The position numbers and the translations under genes were made by a program. Shown one piece after another: positions 31,492 to 42,669 of a DNA stretch of 64,000 bases. The notes below the pieces were generated by a model. The model saw only the letters and a program-made list of their open reading frames with translations, searched no databases and was not told the DNA's origin. Positions within the stretch are counted from its first letter, which is position 1; each line of letters opens with the position of its first letter. The stretch is taken from positions 310,001-374,000 of the forward strand of contig NZ_VSSP01000001.1 of the NCBI RefSeq assembly GCF_008312895.1, read 5' to 3'. This stretch comes from Luteimonas suaedae. Lineage in GTDB: Bacteria > Pseudomonadota > Gammaproteobacteria > Xanthomonadales > Xanthomonadaceae.

Positions 31492-32702
31492 GATGGTTCT
31501 CCAGCATCCGGCAGCGGCACTTCGAAACTGACGCGCGCACCGTCGGCGGCCGAGGCGATCGACAGCGTACCGCCGAGCCGCTCGACGGTGGCGTGCGACA
31601 GCGCCAGGCCCATGCCCAGCCCGTCCGGCTTGTCGCTGCGGAACAGCGCCGGCAGCAATGCGTGGCCGGAGAATCCCTTGCCGTAATCGCGGATCTCGCC
31701 GCGCAGCCGCCGCGCGTCGGCCTCGATGCGCAGGTCGACGCGGTGCCCGCCGTTGGCTTCGCTGGCGTCGGCGGCGTTGTTGAGCAGCGCCAGCAACAGG
31801 TGCCCGATGCCGCGGTCGATTGCCAGCCCGCGCGGCCCGGTGCCGGAGCGGTTCAGTTCGACGCCCGGACGCACCAGCTGCCATTGCGCCAGCACGCGCT
31901 CGAGGTCGATATCGGAGGCGGTCTCCGGATCCGCCGGGCTGGCCAGCTCGCGCACGCGCCGTCGGCACACCTCGAGCAGTTCACGCATGCCGGCGAGGTC
32001 CTCGCCGGCGCTGGGCGGCAGTGGCTGCGCATCGAGTTCGTCGACCAGCAGCGTCAGCGTGCCCAGCGGGGTATTGAGTTCGTGCGCGACTGCGGCGGCG
32101 TGCGTGGCCAGGGCGAGGATGCCCTCGTCACGGGCGAAACGTTCGCGCATCGTCGCCAGTTCCCGCTCGCGGCTGTCGCGCGCGGCGACCAGGCGGGTGG
32201 AGAAGAACAGCACCACCGCCACCGACAGCACGAAGTTCGCCGCCATGCCCCACAGGTGCAGGTCGAAGTCGCTGCCGGAGACGTGCGGCAGCGGCTGGCC
32301 GAGCGCGGCCGCCAGCGCATAGCCGGCCATGCAGGCGGCCGCGGTGGCGAGCGTCCAGCGCGGTGGCAGCGCCAGCGCGGTCAGTGCGATCGGCAGCAGG
32401 AACAACGAGCCGAACGGATTGGCGATGCCGCCGGTCCAGCCGATGATCCAGGTCAGCACGCCGATGTCGACCAGCAGGTGCGCGAACGCCTCGGCGGCCG
32501 ACGCGGGCCTGGTACGCGCGCAGCGCCACTGCGCGTACAGGTTGAATGCGGCCAACAGCAGCACCGCGCCCCACAGGCGGCTCCACGGCAATGCCATGTC
32601 CAGCGCCAGCGCGACCACCAACAGGGTCGATGCCTGGGTCGCGATCGCCACCCAGCGCAGTCCGCACAGGGTCTTCAGGAATGGGGTGGCCGCGGGCTGC
32701 AT
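31488..32702 (-). CDS. RegB/PrrB-type redox-sensing histidine kinase
   Basis: Inner-membrane kinase of 404 residues with about six N-terminal membrane segments (12-170). The quinone-sensing motif GGxxNPF of RegB kinases is present as GGIANPF (91-97). The phospho-acceptor is H207 in AHELNTPLGTL, close to the family's HELGTPL box. C246 (LEVCRRR) matches the position of the redox-active cysteine of RegB. The ATPase domain has LLNNAADAS, and DYGKGF and GLGMGLALS as G-boxes. The start at 32702 is the only ATG before the first membrane helix. It is co-translated with the RegA-like regulator. Confidence 0.92.
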   Translation of the reverse strand: MQPAATPFLKTLCGLRWVAIATQASTLLVVALALDMALPWSRLWGAVLLLAAFNLYAQWRCARTRPASAAEAFAHLLVDIGVLTWIIGWTGGIANPFGSLFLLPIALTALALPPRWTLATAAACMAGYALAAALGQPLPHVSGSDFDLHLWGMAANFVLSVAVVLFFSTRLVAARDSRERELATMRERFARDEGILALATHAAAVAHELNTPLGTLTLLVDELDAQPLPPSAGEDLAGMRELLEVCRRRVRELASPADPETASDIDLERVLAQWQLVRPGVELNRSGTGPRGLAIDRGIGHLLLALLNNAADASEANGGHRVDLRIEADARRLRGEIRDYGKGFSGHALLPALFRSDKPDGLGMGLALSHATVERLGGTLSIASAADGARVSFEVPLPDAGEPS

Positions 32703-33020
32703 GGCCGATATGTTACCCAGCCGACGTGGCAAGCCTTCGTTGCGGGGTGGCGCCCGGCACATGCCGTCGCCGGGCCGTTGCGATTCCCATCGCCACGAGG
32801 GCGACAAGCCAGTGACGGTGTTTATCCCCTGGGGGGCAATGGAAGCCGCGACGGCGCTGCTGCGGAGCGCACGTGGCGACGGAACGCCCAGTCGCGACTC
32901 CCGTCGCTCCCTCGGCGAGGGAAGGCGCAGTCGCGGCGCCCTTTGCTGCCGCAAGCGCCGGACCTGGTCGATTCAGCCGGCGGAACACGAGGCAGGCACC
33001 GAGGCAGGTAAAATGCCCAC
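32703..33020. other. Intergenic region between regB-like and ispG
   Basis: A 318 bp divergent region. It holds short inverted motifs (GCGACTCCCGTCGC near 32893 and CCTCGGCGAGG near 32911) and the TAAAAT box at 33009-33014. No reading frame or RNA gene is evident. The kinase promoter must lie near 32710-32760, but no clear box is seen. Confidence 0.45.
33009..33014 (+). promoter_or_regulatory. Candidate -10 box for ispG, suggesting a leaderless message
   Basis: TAAAAT ends 6 bases before the ispG ATG, so transcription from it would begin at or next to the start codon. No Shine-Dalgarno sequence precedes the ATG (AAATGCCCACATG), which is consistent with a leaderless mRNA. Confidence 0.45.
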
Positions 33021-34275
<1,255 letters not shown>

Positions 34276-34301
<26 letters not shown>

Positions 34302-34986
34302 CCTTCCCGCGGTCCTTGCCACCGGCGTCCGCGCGGGCAGGCGGTTTCTAGGCGATCACGGCTGGGCCCTGCTGTTGCTGTTCGGCGGCGTGTTGCTGCC
34401 GATGTGGATGTTCTCGGAACTCGCCGACGAAATCCACGACGCCGAAGCGATTCCTTTCGACGAACCGTTGCTGCTGTTCGCGCACGCGCTGGCGCGGGAA
34501 GGCTTCGATCGCGTGTTCCTGTTCTTCTCCGCGATCGGCTATGACCGCGGGGTGGTGCCGTTCGACGTCGGCCTGGTAATCGTGCTGCTGGCGCTGCGCC
34601 GTTATCGCGAGGGGATCTTCGCGGCGATCGCGCTCGGCGGCTCGGCCCTGCTCAACGTCGCCGCCAAGCAGGTGTTCGCGCGCGAGCGCCCCGTGCTGTG
34701 GGAGTCGATCGCGCCCGAGGGCACCTACAGCTTTCCCAGTGGCCATGCGATGGGCTCGATGAGCCTGGCGCTGGTGCTGGTCCTGCTGGCCTGGCCCACG
34801 CGCTGGCGTTGGCCGGTGCTTGCCGCGATGGTGGTGTTCGTACCGATGGTCGGGCTCTCTCGGGTGTACCTGGGCGTGCATTACCCATCGGACATCCTCG
34901 CCGGCTGGGCGGCCGCCTCGATCTGGGTGGTCGGGGTATACCTGCTCCTGTTCCGCGGGCACCGTCGTCCCTGGTGGCGCCGCTGA
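34276..34986 (+). CDS. PAP2-family membrane phosphatase
   Basis: Inner-membrane lipid phosphatase of 236 residues with about five or six membrane helices. The three PAP2 motifs are visible: [17 protein letters not shown] and [12 protein letters not shown], the last including the catalytic histidine. Likely substrates are phosphatidic acid or undecaprenyl pyrophosphate; the latter would fit the isoprenoid neighbour ispG. The ATG overlaps the 3' end of ispG by 26 bases in another frame. Confidence 0.9.
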
Positions 34987-35010
34987 CGCGGCCCAGGCGA
35001 CGGTTTCCCT

Positions 35011-35157
35011 TGTAGGAGGGGCTTCAGCCCCGACCGCGCCAAGCAGACCCATCGGTGGCGGTAACGATGGACGCGCCGCCGCGCGTTGCGCAGGGAAAAG
35101 AATGGCAGAGCGCATCTACTGTTGGCCTGCGCGGTCGGGGCTGAAGCCCCTCCTATA
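35011..35157. repeat. Inverted repeat, TGTAGGAGGGGCTTCAGCCC type
   Basis: Left arm TGTAGGAGGGGCTTCAGCCC continuing CGACCGCGCC, and right arm GCGCGGTCGGGGCTGAAGCC ending CCTCCTATA, separated by about 90 bases. It fills the first half of the 399 bp gap between the PAP2 and subtilase genes. The rest of that gap (35158-35385) shows no gene, only the subtilase leader. Confidence 0.8.
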
Positions 35158-35385
35158 AGGGAGGTCTCGGGAATGCGCGCCCAGGCGGTGCGCCGGTGCT
35201 GCACCGCGAGAAGCGTGCGGCGCGGGAGGCGTGTAGAGTCGGACATGGCGTGGTCCCGCGGGACCGCGCCGCCCGGCGGACAGGGGCGCCGGTGAGTGTC
35301 GAGCCAATTGTCGCGATCGGCGGACATCCGGTGTTCCGGCTGTCCCGTCCCGATCGCTGTTGCCGATTCTTTCCGGGGAAACAAC

Positions 35386-38300
35386 ATGTCACGAATGAAG
35401 AAATGGGGTGCGGTGGCCGCGCTGCTGGCGCTCGCCGCCGTTGCGGGTGCCAGCACCCTCAAGTTCGGCGCCGCCGAGCGTGGCGCCTCCGCCGCCAACG
35501 TGGCGGTCGGCCAGGCGGGGACCGCGGTCGCCGCGAGTGCCGCCCAGTCCGCCGGCAACGCCGGCATCGCCAAGCCGGCCGTGGCGCCGGGCCGCGGCCG
35601 CGATGATGGCGGCACCTATCTGGTGGTGTTCCGCGAGCCTGCGCTCGGTGCCTATCGCGGCGGCGTGTCCGGCCTACCGGCACCACAGCGCAGCACCGGC
35701 GCGCGCGGCAAGCTGCGCCTGGACAGCCAGGGCGCACGCGCACGGAACTACGTGAGCTACCTGCGTGGCCGCCAGTTCGAGCTCGAGGGCGACATCGCCC
35801 GCGACATCGGCCGTCCGCTGGCGGTGCGCGAGCGCATGCAGCATGCGGTGAACGGCATCGTCGCCGACCTCGGCGGCGGCGAAGCCGACCGCATCCGCGA
35901 ACGGTCCGACGTGCTGCTGGTCGAGGCGTACCGCGAGTACGTGATGGACACCGACACCGGTCCGGCCCTGATCGGCGCCGAGCCGGTCTGGGACGGCAGC
36001 AATCCCGGCGCCGCGGCGGCCTACCAGGGCGAGGGCATCGTGTTCGGTATCCTCGACTCGGGCATCAACTTCGGCAGCCCCTCGTTCGCGGAGCAAGATC
36101 CCGTGGACGGCTACCAGCACGTCAACCCGCTCGGCGCCGGCAACCATCTGGGCACCTGCGCCGCGGGCGAGGTGGACGACGGCCGCTGCAACGCCAAGCT
36201 GATCGGCGGTTACGATTTCGTCTGCGAAGCGCCGGCCAACCTGTGCGGCCAGGTCAACGTCCGCGAGGAGCCCGGCTTCGGTGACAGCAACGGCCACGGC
36301 AGCCATGTCGCTTCGACCGCGGGCGGCAACCGCCGCGACGTCGACTTCCGCGGCAACATGCGCCGGATCTCGGGCGTGGCGCCGCGCGCCAACATTGTCG
36401 CCTTCGACATCTGCTACACCAACACGGCCACCAATCAGGGCCTGTGCCCGAACGTGGCGGCCGTGGCCGCAATCGACCAGGCGATCGCCGACGGCGTGGT
36501 CGATGTCATCAACTATTCGATCGGCGGCGGTTCGCAGCCGTGGAGCGAGGCGGTCTCGCTGGCGTTCCTGGGCGCGGTCGATGCCGGTATCTATGTCGCC
36601 GCGTCCGCCGGCAACAGCGGCCCGGGCCCGAACACGATGGGCCACCTGGAGCCGTGGGTGTCCTCCACCGCCGCCGCCCAGCACGGTCGCGGCGCATTCG
36701 CGGTCCTGCTGCACGTCACCGGGCCGGCACCGGTGCCGGAGCCGCTGGCGCCGATGGTGTTGAACGAGGGCAGCAACGGCGTGCCGCACACCACGGCGAT
36801 CCCGGGGACGACTCCGCTCATCGTCAGTACCGATTTCGACGGGGCCGAAGACGGTTGCGCCGCCTATCCCGAGGGCGCCTTTGCCGGCGCGATCGCGGTG
36901 ATGCGCCGCGGCGGTTGCGCGTTCACGATCAAGACCGCCAATGCGGCCGCGGCCGGCGCGGTGGCGGCGGTGATCTCCAACAACGACGAGGGCGGGCTGA
37001 TCCCCTCGGTGCCGGACACCACCATCCCGGCCTTCGGCATCACCCAGGCCGACGGCGACGCCCTGCGCGACTTTGCCTGGGCGCATCCCGACACCACCGC
37101 GATGATCGGATTCCCCGCGGTACCGCTGCCGAACACGGCCGATGCGCTGGGCGACTTCAGCTCGCGCGGGCCGGCCGGCAACTTCGATCTGCTCAAGCCG
37201 GACGTGACCGCGCCAGGCGTGAGCATCCTGGCGGTGGACGCGGGCACCACGATCACCGGCTTCGAACAGCTGGTCGGACTGAAGAACGGCACCTCGATGG
37301 CATCTCCGCACCAGGCCGGCGCCGCCGGACTGGTGCGCCAGGCGCGGCCGGACTGGACCATGCCCGAGATCAAGTCGGCGCTGGTGATGACCGCCAAGCA
37401 GGAGGTGTTCACCGAGGACGAGGTCACCCCGGCCGATCCGTTCGGTCGCGGCGGCGGCCGCATCCGCGTCGACCAGGCGATCAACGCCGGGCTGGTGCTG
37501 AACGAGACCGCCGACAATTATCTTGCCGCCAATCCGGCGGACGACGGCGATCCGGCCACGCTCAACCAGCCGAGCCTGGCCAGCGGGCGTTGCTTCCAAA
37601 GCTGCGTGTTCCTGCGCACCTTCCGCAACCCGACGCCGCGCGCGCAGGCGTTCCGGGCGGAACTGCAGGGACTGCAGGGCACGGTTACGCCGCGGATCGT
37701 CAAGGTTCCGGCCGGTGGCATGCGGACGGTGCGGATCATGGTCGACAGCGAGGCGTTGCCGCCGGACGGCAGCTGGCATTTCGGCACGGTGGTGCTGGCG
37801 CCGGCCGCGCAGCAGGCGGGCCCGACCTTGCGCCTGCCGGTGGCGGTGTCGGTGCCTCCGCCGGAGATCCAGCTGCCGGATCTCGTCCAGGTCTCGCTGG
37901 CCCAAGGCCAGATCGGGAGCGCGAACAGCCAGGTCGGCAACGTCGGCGGTTCCACCCTCAGCTACTCGGTCGACAACACCGGGATTGCCACGTTGAACCT
38001 GGCCGATGCCCCGCGCGGCGCCGTCAACAGCGGATTCAACAGCAGTTTCCTGACCGACAATGCCACCCCGGCGCTTTTCGCCAGCGACGACTTCACGCTG
38101 GCTGGGGCCACCACGCTGACGTCGATCTACACGGAAGGGTTCACGGCAGCGTCCGCGTCGCTGGCGGCCGTGACCTCGGAACTGACCTGGAGCATCTTCC
38201 CGGATGCGGATGGCGTTCCGGCGGGCAATCCGCAGACCTCTCCCAACGCAGCGGTCTGGCGCTATACGGCGGCGCCGACCAGTGCCGGGATCTCCATTGG

Positions 38301-38745
38301 CGGCTCGGGACAGATCAACAACGTCGGGCTGGACCTCCAGCAGGCTGGCCAGAGCGTCACTCTGCCGGCAGGGCGCTACTGGCTGGTGGTGAATGCACGG
38401 ACGACCACCGCGAACCGCTGGCTCTGGTTCGCGTCGAACGACAGCAGTGGTGGCTTGATGACGATCACGCCGGGAGCGGCCGGTACCGGCGAGTGGACCG
38501 CCAACACGTCGTTCGGCGGCCTGGCGATGCGCATCGACGGGACGGTCGAATGCGGCGCGCCGTGGATGGGTGCTGCGGTTCCGGCGGCGGGCAGCCTGGC
38601 CCCGGGGGCGACGCGTCCGCTGCGTGCGACCGTGAGCAGCAGCGGCCTGTCGCCGGGCAGCTACACGGCGAACCTGTGCGTGGCCAGCAACGATCCGGCC
38701 ACGCCGAAGGCGGCGGGGCCGATCCGGCTGACGGTCATGCCGTAG
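35386..38745 (+). CDS. Secreted subtilisin-family (S8) serine protease with PA insertion
   Basis: Extracellular protease precursor of 1119 residues. A signal peptide or anchor lies at 1-25, followed by a propeptide (about 75-190 with YLVVFREPAL). The peptidase S8 domain holds the catalytic triad D224 (GILDSGINF), H304 (NGHGSHVAS) and S637 (NGTSMASPH). A protease-associated domain is inserted before the serine (about 455-575, including MRRGGCAFTIKTANAAAAGA). The oxyanion-hole region is SAGNSGPG. The long C-terminal half (about 760-1119) is made of beta-rich segments resembling secretion or binding modules. The start follows GGGGAA. It is monocistronic, ended by a strong terminator. Such enzymes are common in proteolytic Lysobacteraceae. 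Confidence 0.92.
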   Translation: MSRMKKWGAVAALLALAAVAGASTLKFGAAERGASAANVAVGQAGTAVAASAAQSAGNAGIAKPAVAPGRGRDDGGTYLVVFREPALGAYRGGVSGLPAPQRSTGARGKLRLDSQGARARNYVSYLRGRQFELEGDIARDIGRPLAVRERMQHAVNGIVADLGGGEADRIRERSDVLLVEAYREYVMDTDTGPALIGAEPVWDGSNPGAAAAYQGEGIVFGILDSGINFGSPSFAEQDPVDGYQHVNPLGAGNHLGTCAAGEVDDGRCNAKLIGGYDFVCEAPANLCGQVNVREEPGFGDSNGHGSHVASTAGGNRRDVDFRGNMRRISGVAPRANIVAFDICYTNTATNQGLCPNVAAVAAIDQAIADGVVDVINYSIGGGSQPWSEAVSLAFLGAVDAGIYVAASAGNSGPGPNTMGHLEPWVSSTAAAQHGRGAFAVLLHVTGPAPVPEPLAPMVLNEGSNGVPHTTAIPGTTPLIVSTDFDGAEDGCAAYPEGAFAGAIAVMRRGGCAFTIKTANAAAAGAVAAVISNNDEGGLIPSVPDTTIPAFGITQADGDALRDFAWAHPDTTAMIGFPAVPLPNTADALGDFSSRGPAGNFDLLKPDVTAPGVSILAVDAGTTITGFEQLVGLKNGTSMASPHQAGAAGLVRQARPDWTMPEIKSALVMTAKQEVFTEDEVTPADPFGRGGGRIRVDQAINAGLVLNETADNYLAANPADDGDPATLNQPSLASGRCFQSCVFLRTFRNPTPRAQAFRAELQGLQGTVTPRIVKVPAGGMRTVRIMVDSEALPPDGSWHFGTVVLAPAAQQAGPTLRLPVAVSVPPPEIQLPDLVQVSLAQGQIGSANSQVGNVGGSTLSYSVDNTGIATLNLADAPRGAVNSGFNSSFLTDNATPALFASDDFTLAGATTLTSIYTEGFTAASASLAAVTSELTWSIFPDADGVPAGNPQTSPNAAVWRYTAAPTSAGISIGGSGQINNVGLDLQQAGQSVTLPAGRYWLVVNARTTTANRWLWFASNDSSGGLMTITPGAAGTGEWTANTSFGGLAMRIDGTVECGAPWMGAAVPAAGSLAPGATRPLRATVSSSGLSPGSYTANLCVASNDPATPKAAGPIRLTVMP

Positions 38746-38769
38746 TCGGCAGTTCCATCGCGGTACCTG

Positions 38770-38804
38770 AGAGGGCCCGCCATCGGCGGGCCCTCTTTTT
38801 CTTT
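38770..38804 (+). terminator. Intrinsic terminator of the subtilase gene
   Basis: A 12 bp perfect GC-rich stem (AGAGGGCCCGCC / GGCGGGCCCTCT) with a 3-base loop is followed by TTTTTCTTT, 24 bases after the stop codon. This is the clearest rho-independent terminator in the window. Confidence 0.92.
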
Positions 38805-38816
38805 CCGGCCGCCTCC

Positions 38817-38957
38817 GTAGGAGCGCGCCATGCGCGCGATGCCGCGGGCATCGCGCCGCCCACGAATTCCGGAGACCAGCGCGCCTGCCGGTCCGGAATC
38901 GCGGCATCCGTCGGATCCGGCCAGCCCCGCGGTATCGCGCGCATGGCGCGCTCCTAC
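38817..38957. repeat. Stem-type intergenic repeat, family 1 copy 5
   Basis: A 141 bp element with ends GTAGGAGCGCGCCATGCGCG and GCGCATGGCGCGCTCCTAC. The core (ATTCCGGAGACCAGCGCGCC) is more diverged than in copies 2 to 4. It lies 12 bases beyond the subtilase terminator and 20 bases from the stop of the convergent transporter gene. Confidence 0.85.
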
Positions 38958-38977
38958 GACGGCAATCCCGGGTGGGC

Positions 38978-39889
38978 TCATTCGCCCGGCTTGGCGGCCT
39001 CGATCGGGGCGCTGGTCGCGGCGCGGCGCGCCAGCTGCGCCTCGCGATGGGCGATGTAGGCGTTGGCGACGAAGATGATCGTCGCACCGGCGATGGTCCA
39101 GGCGTCGACGGTCTGCCCGAACAGCACCCAGCCGAACAGCGCCACCACCGGCAGCTGCATGAAGCTGATCGGGGTCAGCGCCGAGACCTCGCCGAGTTTC
39201 AGCGCCCGTGTCCACAGCATGTGGCCGCCGGTGCCGAGCACGCCGGAGGCGACCACCCAGATCCAGGTGACGCCCTGCGGCCATTCCCACACGGCTAGCG
39301 CCGGCAGCAGCGACATCGGCACCCAGAACAGCGTGGTCCAGATGACGATGCGGTCGGCGGGCTCGGTGCGCGAGAGCTCCTTGATCTGGATCGCCACCAG
39401 CCCGCTCAGCATCGCCGCGGCCACCGCGACCAGCATGCCGGGCGTGAACTCGCCGCTGCCGGGGCGCAGGATCACCAATACGCCGAGGAACCCGAGTCCG
39501 ACAGCGGTCCAGCGTCGCGCACGCACCTGCTCGTGCAGGAAGATCACCGCGGCGATGGTGACGAAGATCGGGGTCGAGTAGGAGAGTGACACCGCCTGCG
39601 CCAGCGGCAGATTGCCGATCGCCCAGAACCCGCAGAACATCGACAGCATGCCGATCAGGCAGCGCACGAAATAGCGCGGCAGTTGCGCGGTCTTCAGGAA
39701 GCCGATCCCGCGGCCGCTGCGCATCAGCAGCGGCAACGCCGCCGCCAGGCCGAAGAAGTTGCGGAAGAACGCGATCTCGAACGTGTGCAGGGTTTCCGAC
39801 GCCAGCCGGATCGCGATCACCATCATCGCGAAGAACAGGGTGCTGCCGAGCATCAGCAGGGCGGCGCGGGTGGGTTGGGGGATCGGCAT
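38978..39889 (-). CDS. EamA-family (drug/metabolite superfamily) transporter
   Basis: Inner-membrane transporter of 303 residues with ten predicted helices in two EamA repeats (about 10-140 and 150-285). Typical DMT features are seen in AFFRNFFGLAAALPLL, AISLSYSTPIF-like LAQAVSLSYSTPIFVTI, and the second-repeat LTPISFMQLPVVALFGWVLF. Proteins of this group export amino acids, purines or other metabolites; the substrate cannot be inferred. It is monocistronic between two repeats. Confidence 0.88.
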   Translation of the reverse strand: MPIPQPTRAALLMLGSTLFFAMMVIAIRLASETLHTFEIAFFRNFFGLAAALPLLMRSGRGIGFLKTAQLPRYFVRCLIGMLSMFCGFWAIGNLPLAQAVSLSYSTPIFVTIAAVIFLHEQVRARRWTAVGLGFLGVLVILRPGSGEFTPGMLVAVAAAMLSGLVAIQIKELSRTEPADRIVIWTTLFWVPMSLLPALAVWEWPQGVTWIWVVASGVLGTGGHMLWTRALKLGEVSALTPISFMQLPVVALFGWVLFGQTVDAWTIAGATIIFVANAYIAHREAQLARRAATSAPIEAAKPGE

Positions 39890-39955
39890 CTGGATGGCTG
39901 TGGTAGGTCGGCTGGAGCGGTTGCTTGTCAGGTGTTTACGCGTGTCGCGGGAGTA

Positions 39956-40216
39956 CTCCCTTTCCCGCTTGCGGGGCGAGGCCGCACCGCTTGCGCCACT
40001 GGCGCGAGCCGGGGCGCGGAGCGGGGTTGGGGTGAGGGTGCTCCTGGCGAGAGATCAAAAGCGCCCTCATCCGCCCCCCGACTAAAGCGCTCGGGGGCAG
40101 GCTCTACGGGCCCTCGCTCCGCGCCCCGGCCCTGCGCAGCGCGCAGGGCGCTCAGGCGTGCACGAGCCAATAGCTCGCAAGGCCGCACGCCTTCGCCCCG
40201 CAAGCGGGAGAAGGGA
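39956..40216. repeat. Mosaic repeat, family 3 copy A
   Basis: Starts with CTTTCCCGCTTGCGGGGCGA and ends with CGCAAGCGGGAGAAGGGA. Inner blocks include GAGCGGGGTTGGGGTGAGGG, AAAGCGCCCTCATCCGCCCC and GCCCTGCGCAGCGCGCAGGG. Copy B at 60070 has the same order. It makes up most of the 367 bp gap between the EamA and murB genes; nothing else is seen there. Confidence 0.8.
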
Positions 40217-40256
40217 GCTATCAGCTGCCAGCACCGCCCGCCGCCGGAGCCGGCCG

Positions 40257-41297
40257 TCACCAGCTGTCGCCGACGATCCGCGGCTCGGGTTCCAGCGCGA
40301 CACCGAAGCGCTCCGATACCGATGCCGCGATGCGGCGGGCGAGGTCGAGCAACTGTGCGCCGCCGGCGGCGCCGTGGTTGACCAGCACCAGCGCGTGGCG
40401 CTCGGAGACGCCGGCATCGCCCTCGCGGTGGCCCTTCCAGCCGCAGGCGTCGATCAGCCAGGCAGCCGAAAGCTTGCGGCTGGCGTCGTCGCCGCCGGGG
40501 AATGCCGGCAGGGCAGGGTGCGCGCGTTGCAGCGCCTCCGCCTGCGCCAGCGGTACGATCGGATTCTTGAAGAAGCTGCCGGCATTGCCGGTTACCGCCG
40601 GATCCGGGAGCTTGCGCCTGCGGATCCGGCAGACGGCCTCGGCGACCTGCGAGGCAGTCGGCTGGTCGATGCCCATGGCGGCGAGTTCGGCGCCGACGCC
40701 GGCGTAGTCGAGCCGCGGCACCGGCGTGCGCGTGAGCACGAACTCCACCGCGGCGACCACGTGCCGCTCCGGCTCGCGCTTGAAGCGGCTGTCGCGATAG
40801 GCGAACCCGCAGGCATCGCGGTCGAACCGGCGCAAGGTCCGGTCGCCGCGATCGAAGGCTTCGACTACGTCGATGCGCTCGCGCACCTCGACGCCGTAGG
40901 CGCCGATGTTCTGGATCGGCGCGGCGCCGACGGTGCCCGGGATCAACGCCAGGTTCTCCAGCCCGGCCAGGCCGCGGCTGAGCGTCCACAGCACCAGCGT
41001 GTGCCAGTCGACGCCGGCATCGGCGCGCACGATCGCGGTGTCGCCGTCGTCGGCCAGCACGCGGATCTCCTGGCCACCGAGCGCCAGCACCGCACCGGGG
41101 GGATCGCCGGCGAACAACAGGTTGCTGCCGCCGCCGAGCACCAGCACCGGGCCGTCGCGCAGCATCGCGTTGCCGAACAGCTCCGGCAACGCCGCGGCGT
41201 CGCGCACCTCCACCAGCATCTCCGCGGTGGCGGGCACGCGGAAGGTGTTGCGCGCCTGCAGCGGGGCGCGCTCGGCCAGTCGATAGGCGGGACTCAT
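40257..41297 (-). CDS. murB: UDP-N-acetylenolpyruvoylglucosamine reductase
   Basis: FAD- and NADPH-dependent enzyme making UDP-N-acetylmuramate for peptidoglycan. The protein has 346 residues, the E. coli-type (class I) length. The FAD-binding domain has [11 protein letters not shown] and [19 protein letters not shown]. The catalytic serine is in [10 protein letters not shown], and the C-terminal domain includes [20 protein letters not shown] and HALVLVNHG. The ATG at 41297 overlaps the pyrD stop by 4 bases (ATGA), so the genes are coupled. Confidence 0.95.
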   Translation of the reverse strand: MSPAYRLAERAPLQARNTFRVPATAEMLVEVRDAAALPELFGNAMLRDGPVLVLGGGSNLLFAGDPPGAVLALGGQEIRVLADDGDTAIVRADAGVDWHTLVLWTLSRGLAGLENLALIPGTVGAAPIQNIGAYGVEVRERIDVVEAFDRGDRTLRRFDRDACGFAYRDSRFKREPERHVVAAVEFVLTRTPVPRLDYAGVGAELAAMGIDQPTASQVAEAVCRIRRRKLPDPAVTGNAGSFFKNPIVPLAQAEALQRAHPALPAFPGGDDASRKLSAAWLIDACGWKGHREGDAGVSERHALVLVNHGAAGGAQLLDLARRIAASVSERFGVALEPEPRIVGDSW

Positions 41298-42355
41298 GCC
41301 GCACTCGGGGGAAGGTTGCCGCGGCTCGGCGCTTCCTTGCGGCGCCGGATCGCGTCCGCGCATTCGCCGATCAATTCCGGGCCGCGATAGATCAGCCCGG
41401 TGTAGACCTGCACCAGGCTGGCGCCGGCCGCCATCTTCTTGACCGCGTCGGCGCCGGAGAGGATCCCGCCGACGCCGACCAGCGGAATCGATTCGGGCAG
41501 GCGCGTGCGCAGCATGCGCAGGACCGCGGTCGACTTGTCCATCAGCGGCGCGCCCGACAGGCCGCCGGTCTCGCGCGCGCGTGGGTCCTCCTGCACGGCG
41601 ATGCGCGAGACGGTGGTGTTGGTGGCGATCACCCCGTCCACCTGCAGGTCCGACAGCACCCGGGCGGCGGCCGCGATGTCCTCGTCGCTGAGGTCGGGCG
41701 CCATCTTGACCAGCATCGGCACCCGCCGGCCGTGCCGTGCGCCCAGCCGCTCCTGTGCCTCGCGCAGGGTGCCGACCAGGCGCCGCAGCGCCTGTTCCTC
41801 CTGCAGCTCGCGCAGGCCGGCGGTGTTGGGCGAGGAGATGTTGACGGTCAGGTAGTCGGCCAGCGGGTAGACCCGCTCCAGGCAGTGCAGGTAGTCGCGT
41901 CCTGCGTCCTCGTTCGGCGTGTCCTTGTTCTTGCCGATGTTGATGCCGAGCAGGCCGGCGCGGCGGCGCGCGCGGCCGACGTTGGCGACCAGCGCGTCGA
42001 CGCCGTCGTTGTTGAAGCCCAGCCGGTTGATGATGGCGCGGTGCCGGGGCAGGCGGAACATCCGCGGCTTCGGATTGCCCGCCTGCGGCCTAGGGGTCAC
42101 CGTGCCGACCTCGACGAAGCCGAAACCGAGCGCCAGCAGCGCGTCGACATGGGCGCCGTTCTTGTCCAGGCCGGCGGCCAGGCCGACGGGATTGGGGAAG
42201 GTCAGGCCGAAGGCCTGCACCGGGAACGCGCGGCGGCGCCCACTCAGCAGCGGATTGAGACCGCTGCGCCAGGCCGCTTCCAGCGCCGCGAAGGTCAGCG
42301 CATGCGCCCGTTCCGGATCCAGGCGGAACAGCAACGGACGGGCGACGCCGTACAT
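41294..42355 (-). CDS. pyrD: Dihydroorotate dehydrogenase (quinone), class 2
   Basis: Membrane-associated FMN enzyme that oxidises dihydroorotate to orotate with quinone; fourth step of pyrimidine synthesis. The protein has 353 residues. The amphipathic N-terminal helix ([17 protein letters not shown]) for membrane contact marks class 2. FMN and substrate sites include [31 protein letters not shown] with the catalytic serine, [15 protein letters not shown] and [11 protein letters not shown]. It begins one base after the DUF4190 stop and overlaps murB. Confidence 0.96.
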   Translation of the reverse strand: MYGVARPLLFRLDPERAHALTFAALEAAWRSGLNPLLSGRRRAFPVQAFGLTFPNPVGLAAGLDKNGAHVDALLALGFGFVEVGTVTPRPQAGNPKPRMFRLPRHRAIINRLGFNNDGVDALVANVGRARRRAGLLGINIGKNKDTPNEDAGRDYLHCLERVYPLADYLTVNISSPNTAGLRELQEEQALRRLVGTLREAQERLGARHGRRVPMLVKMAPDLSDEDIAAAARVLSDLQVDGVIATNTTVSRIAVQEDPRARETGGLSGAPLMDKSTAVLRMLRTRLPESIPLVGVGGILSGADAVKKMAAGASLVQVYTGLIYRGPELIGECADAIRRRKEAPSRGNLPPSAA

Positions 42356-42356
42356 G

Positions 42357-42638
42357 TCAGTCCAGCATCCCCAGCCACGCCAGGCCGCCGAAGAACAGCA
42401 CCAGCGTGGTCAGCAGCACCAGCGACAGGACGATCATCGTGTAGCCGAGGATCAGCCCGGCCAGCGCCAGGCCGTCGCCCTCGTAGCGCTCCGGTGCGCG
42501 CCGGATCTCGGCGCGCGCCAGATGCCCGGTGACCACCGCGACCAGGCTGGCCATCAGCGGAAACGGCAACACCCCCAATATGCCCGAGATCAGGCTGATC
42601 ACCGCCAGCGGGTGGCTCTGTCGCATCGGTGTGCTCAT
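42357..42638 (-). CDS. DUF4190-type small membrane protein
   Basis: Protein of 93 residues with two membrane helices: [31 protein letters not shown] and [30 protein letters not shown]. The intervening loop ([28 protein letters not shown]) is the DUF4190 hallmark. Function unknown. It lies 31 bases after the aldehyde dehydrogenase gene and directly before pyrD, probably in one transcript. Confidence 0.85.
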   Translation of the reverse strand: MSTPMRQSHPLAVISLISGILGVLPFPLMASLVAVVTGHLARAEIRRAPERYEGDGLALAGLILGYTMIVLSLVLLTTLVLFFGGLAWLGMLD

Positions 42639-42669
42639 GGCTCGCCTCGGGTCAGGGGGATAAGGTTGC

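Noticed and set aside
35674..39087. A 1137-codon minus-strand frame opposite the subtilase gene
   Set aside because: It is arginine-rich antisense sequence without domains, running through the subtilase gene, its terminator and a repeat.
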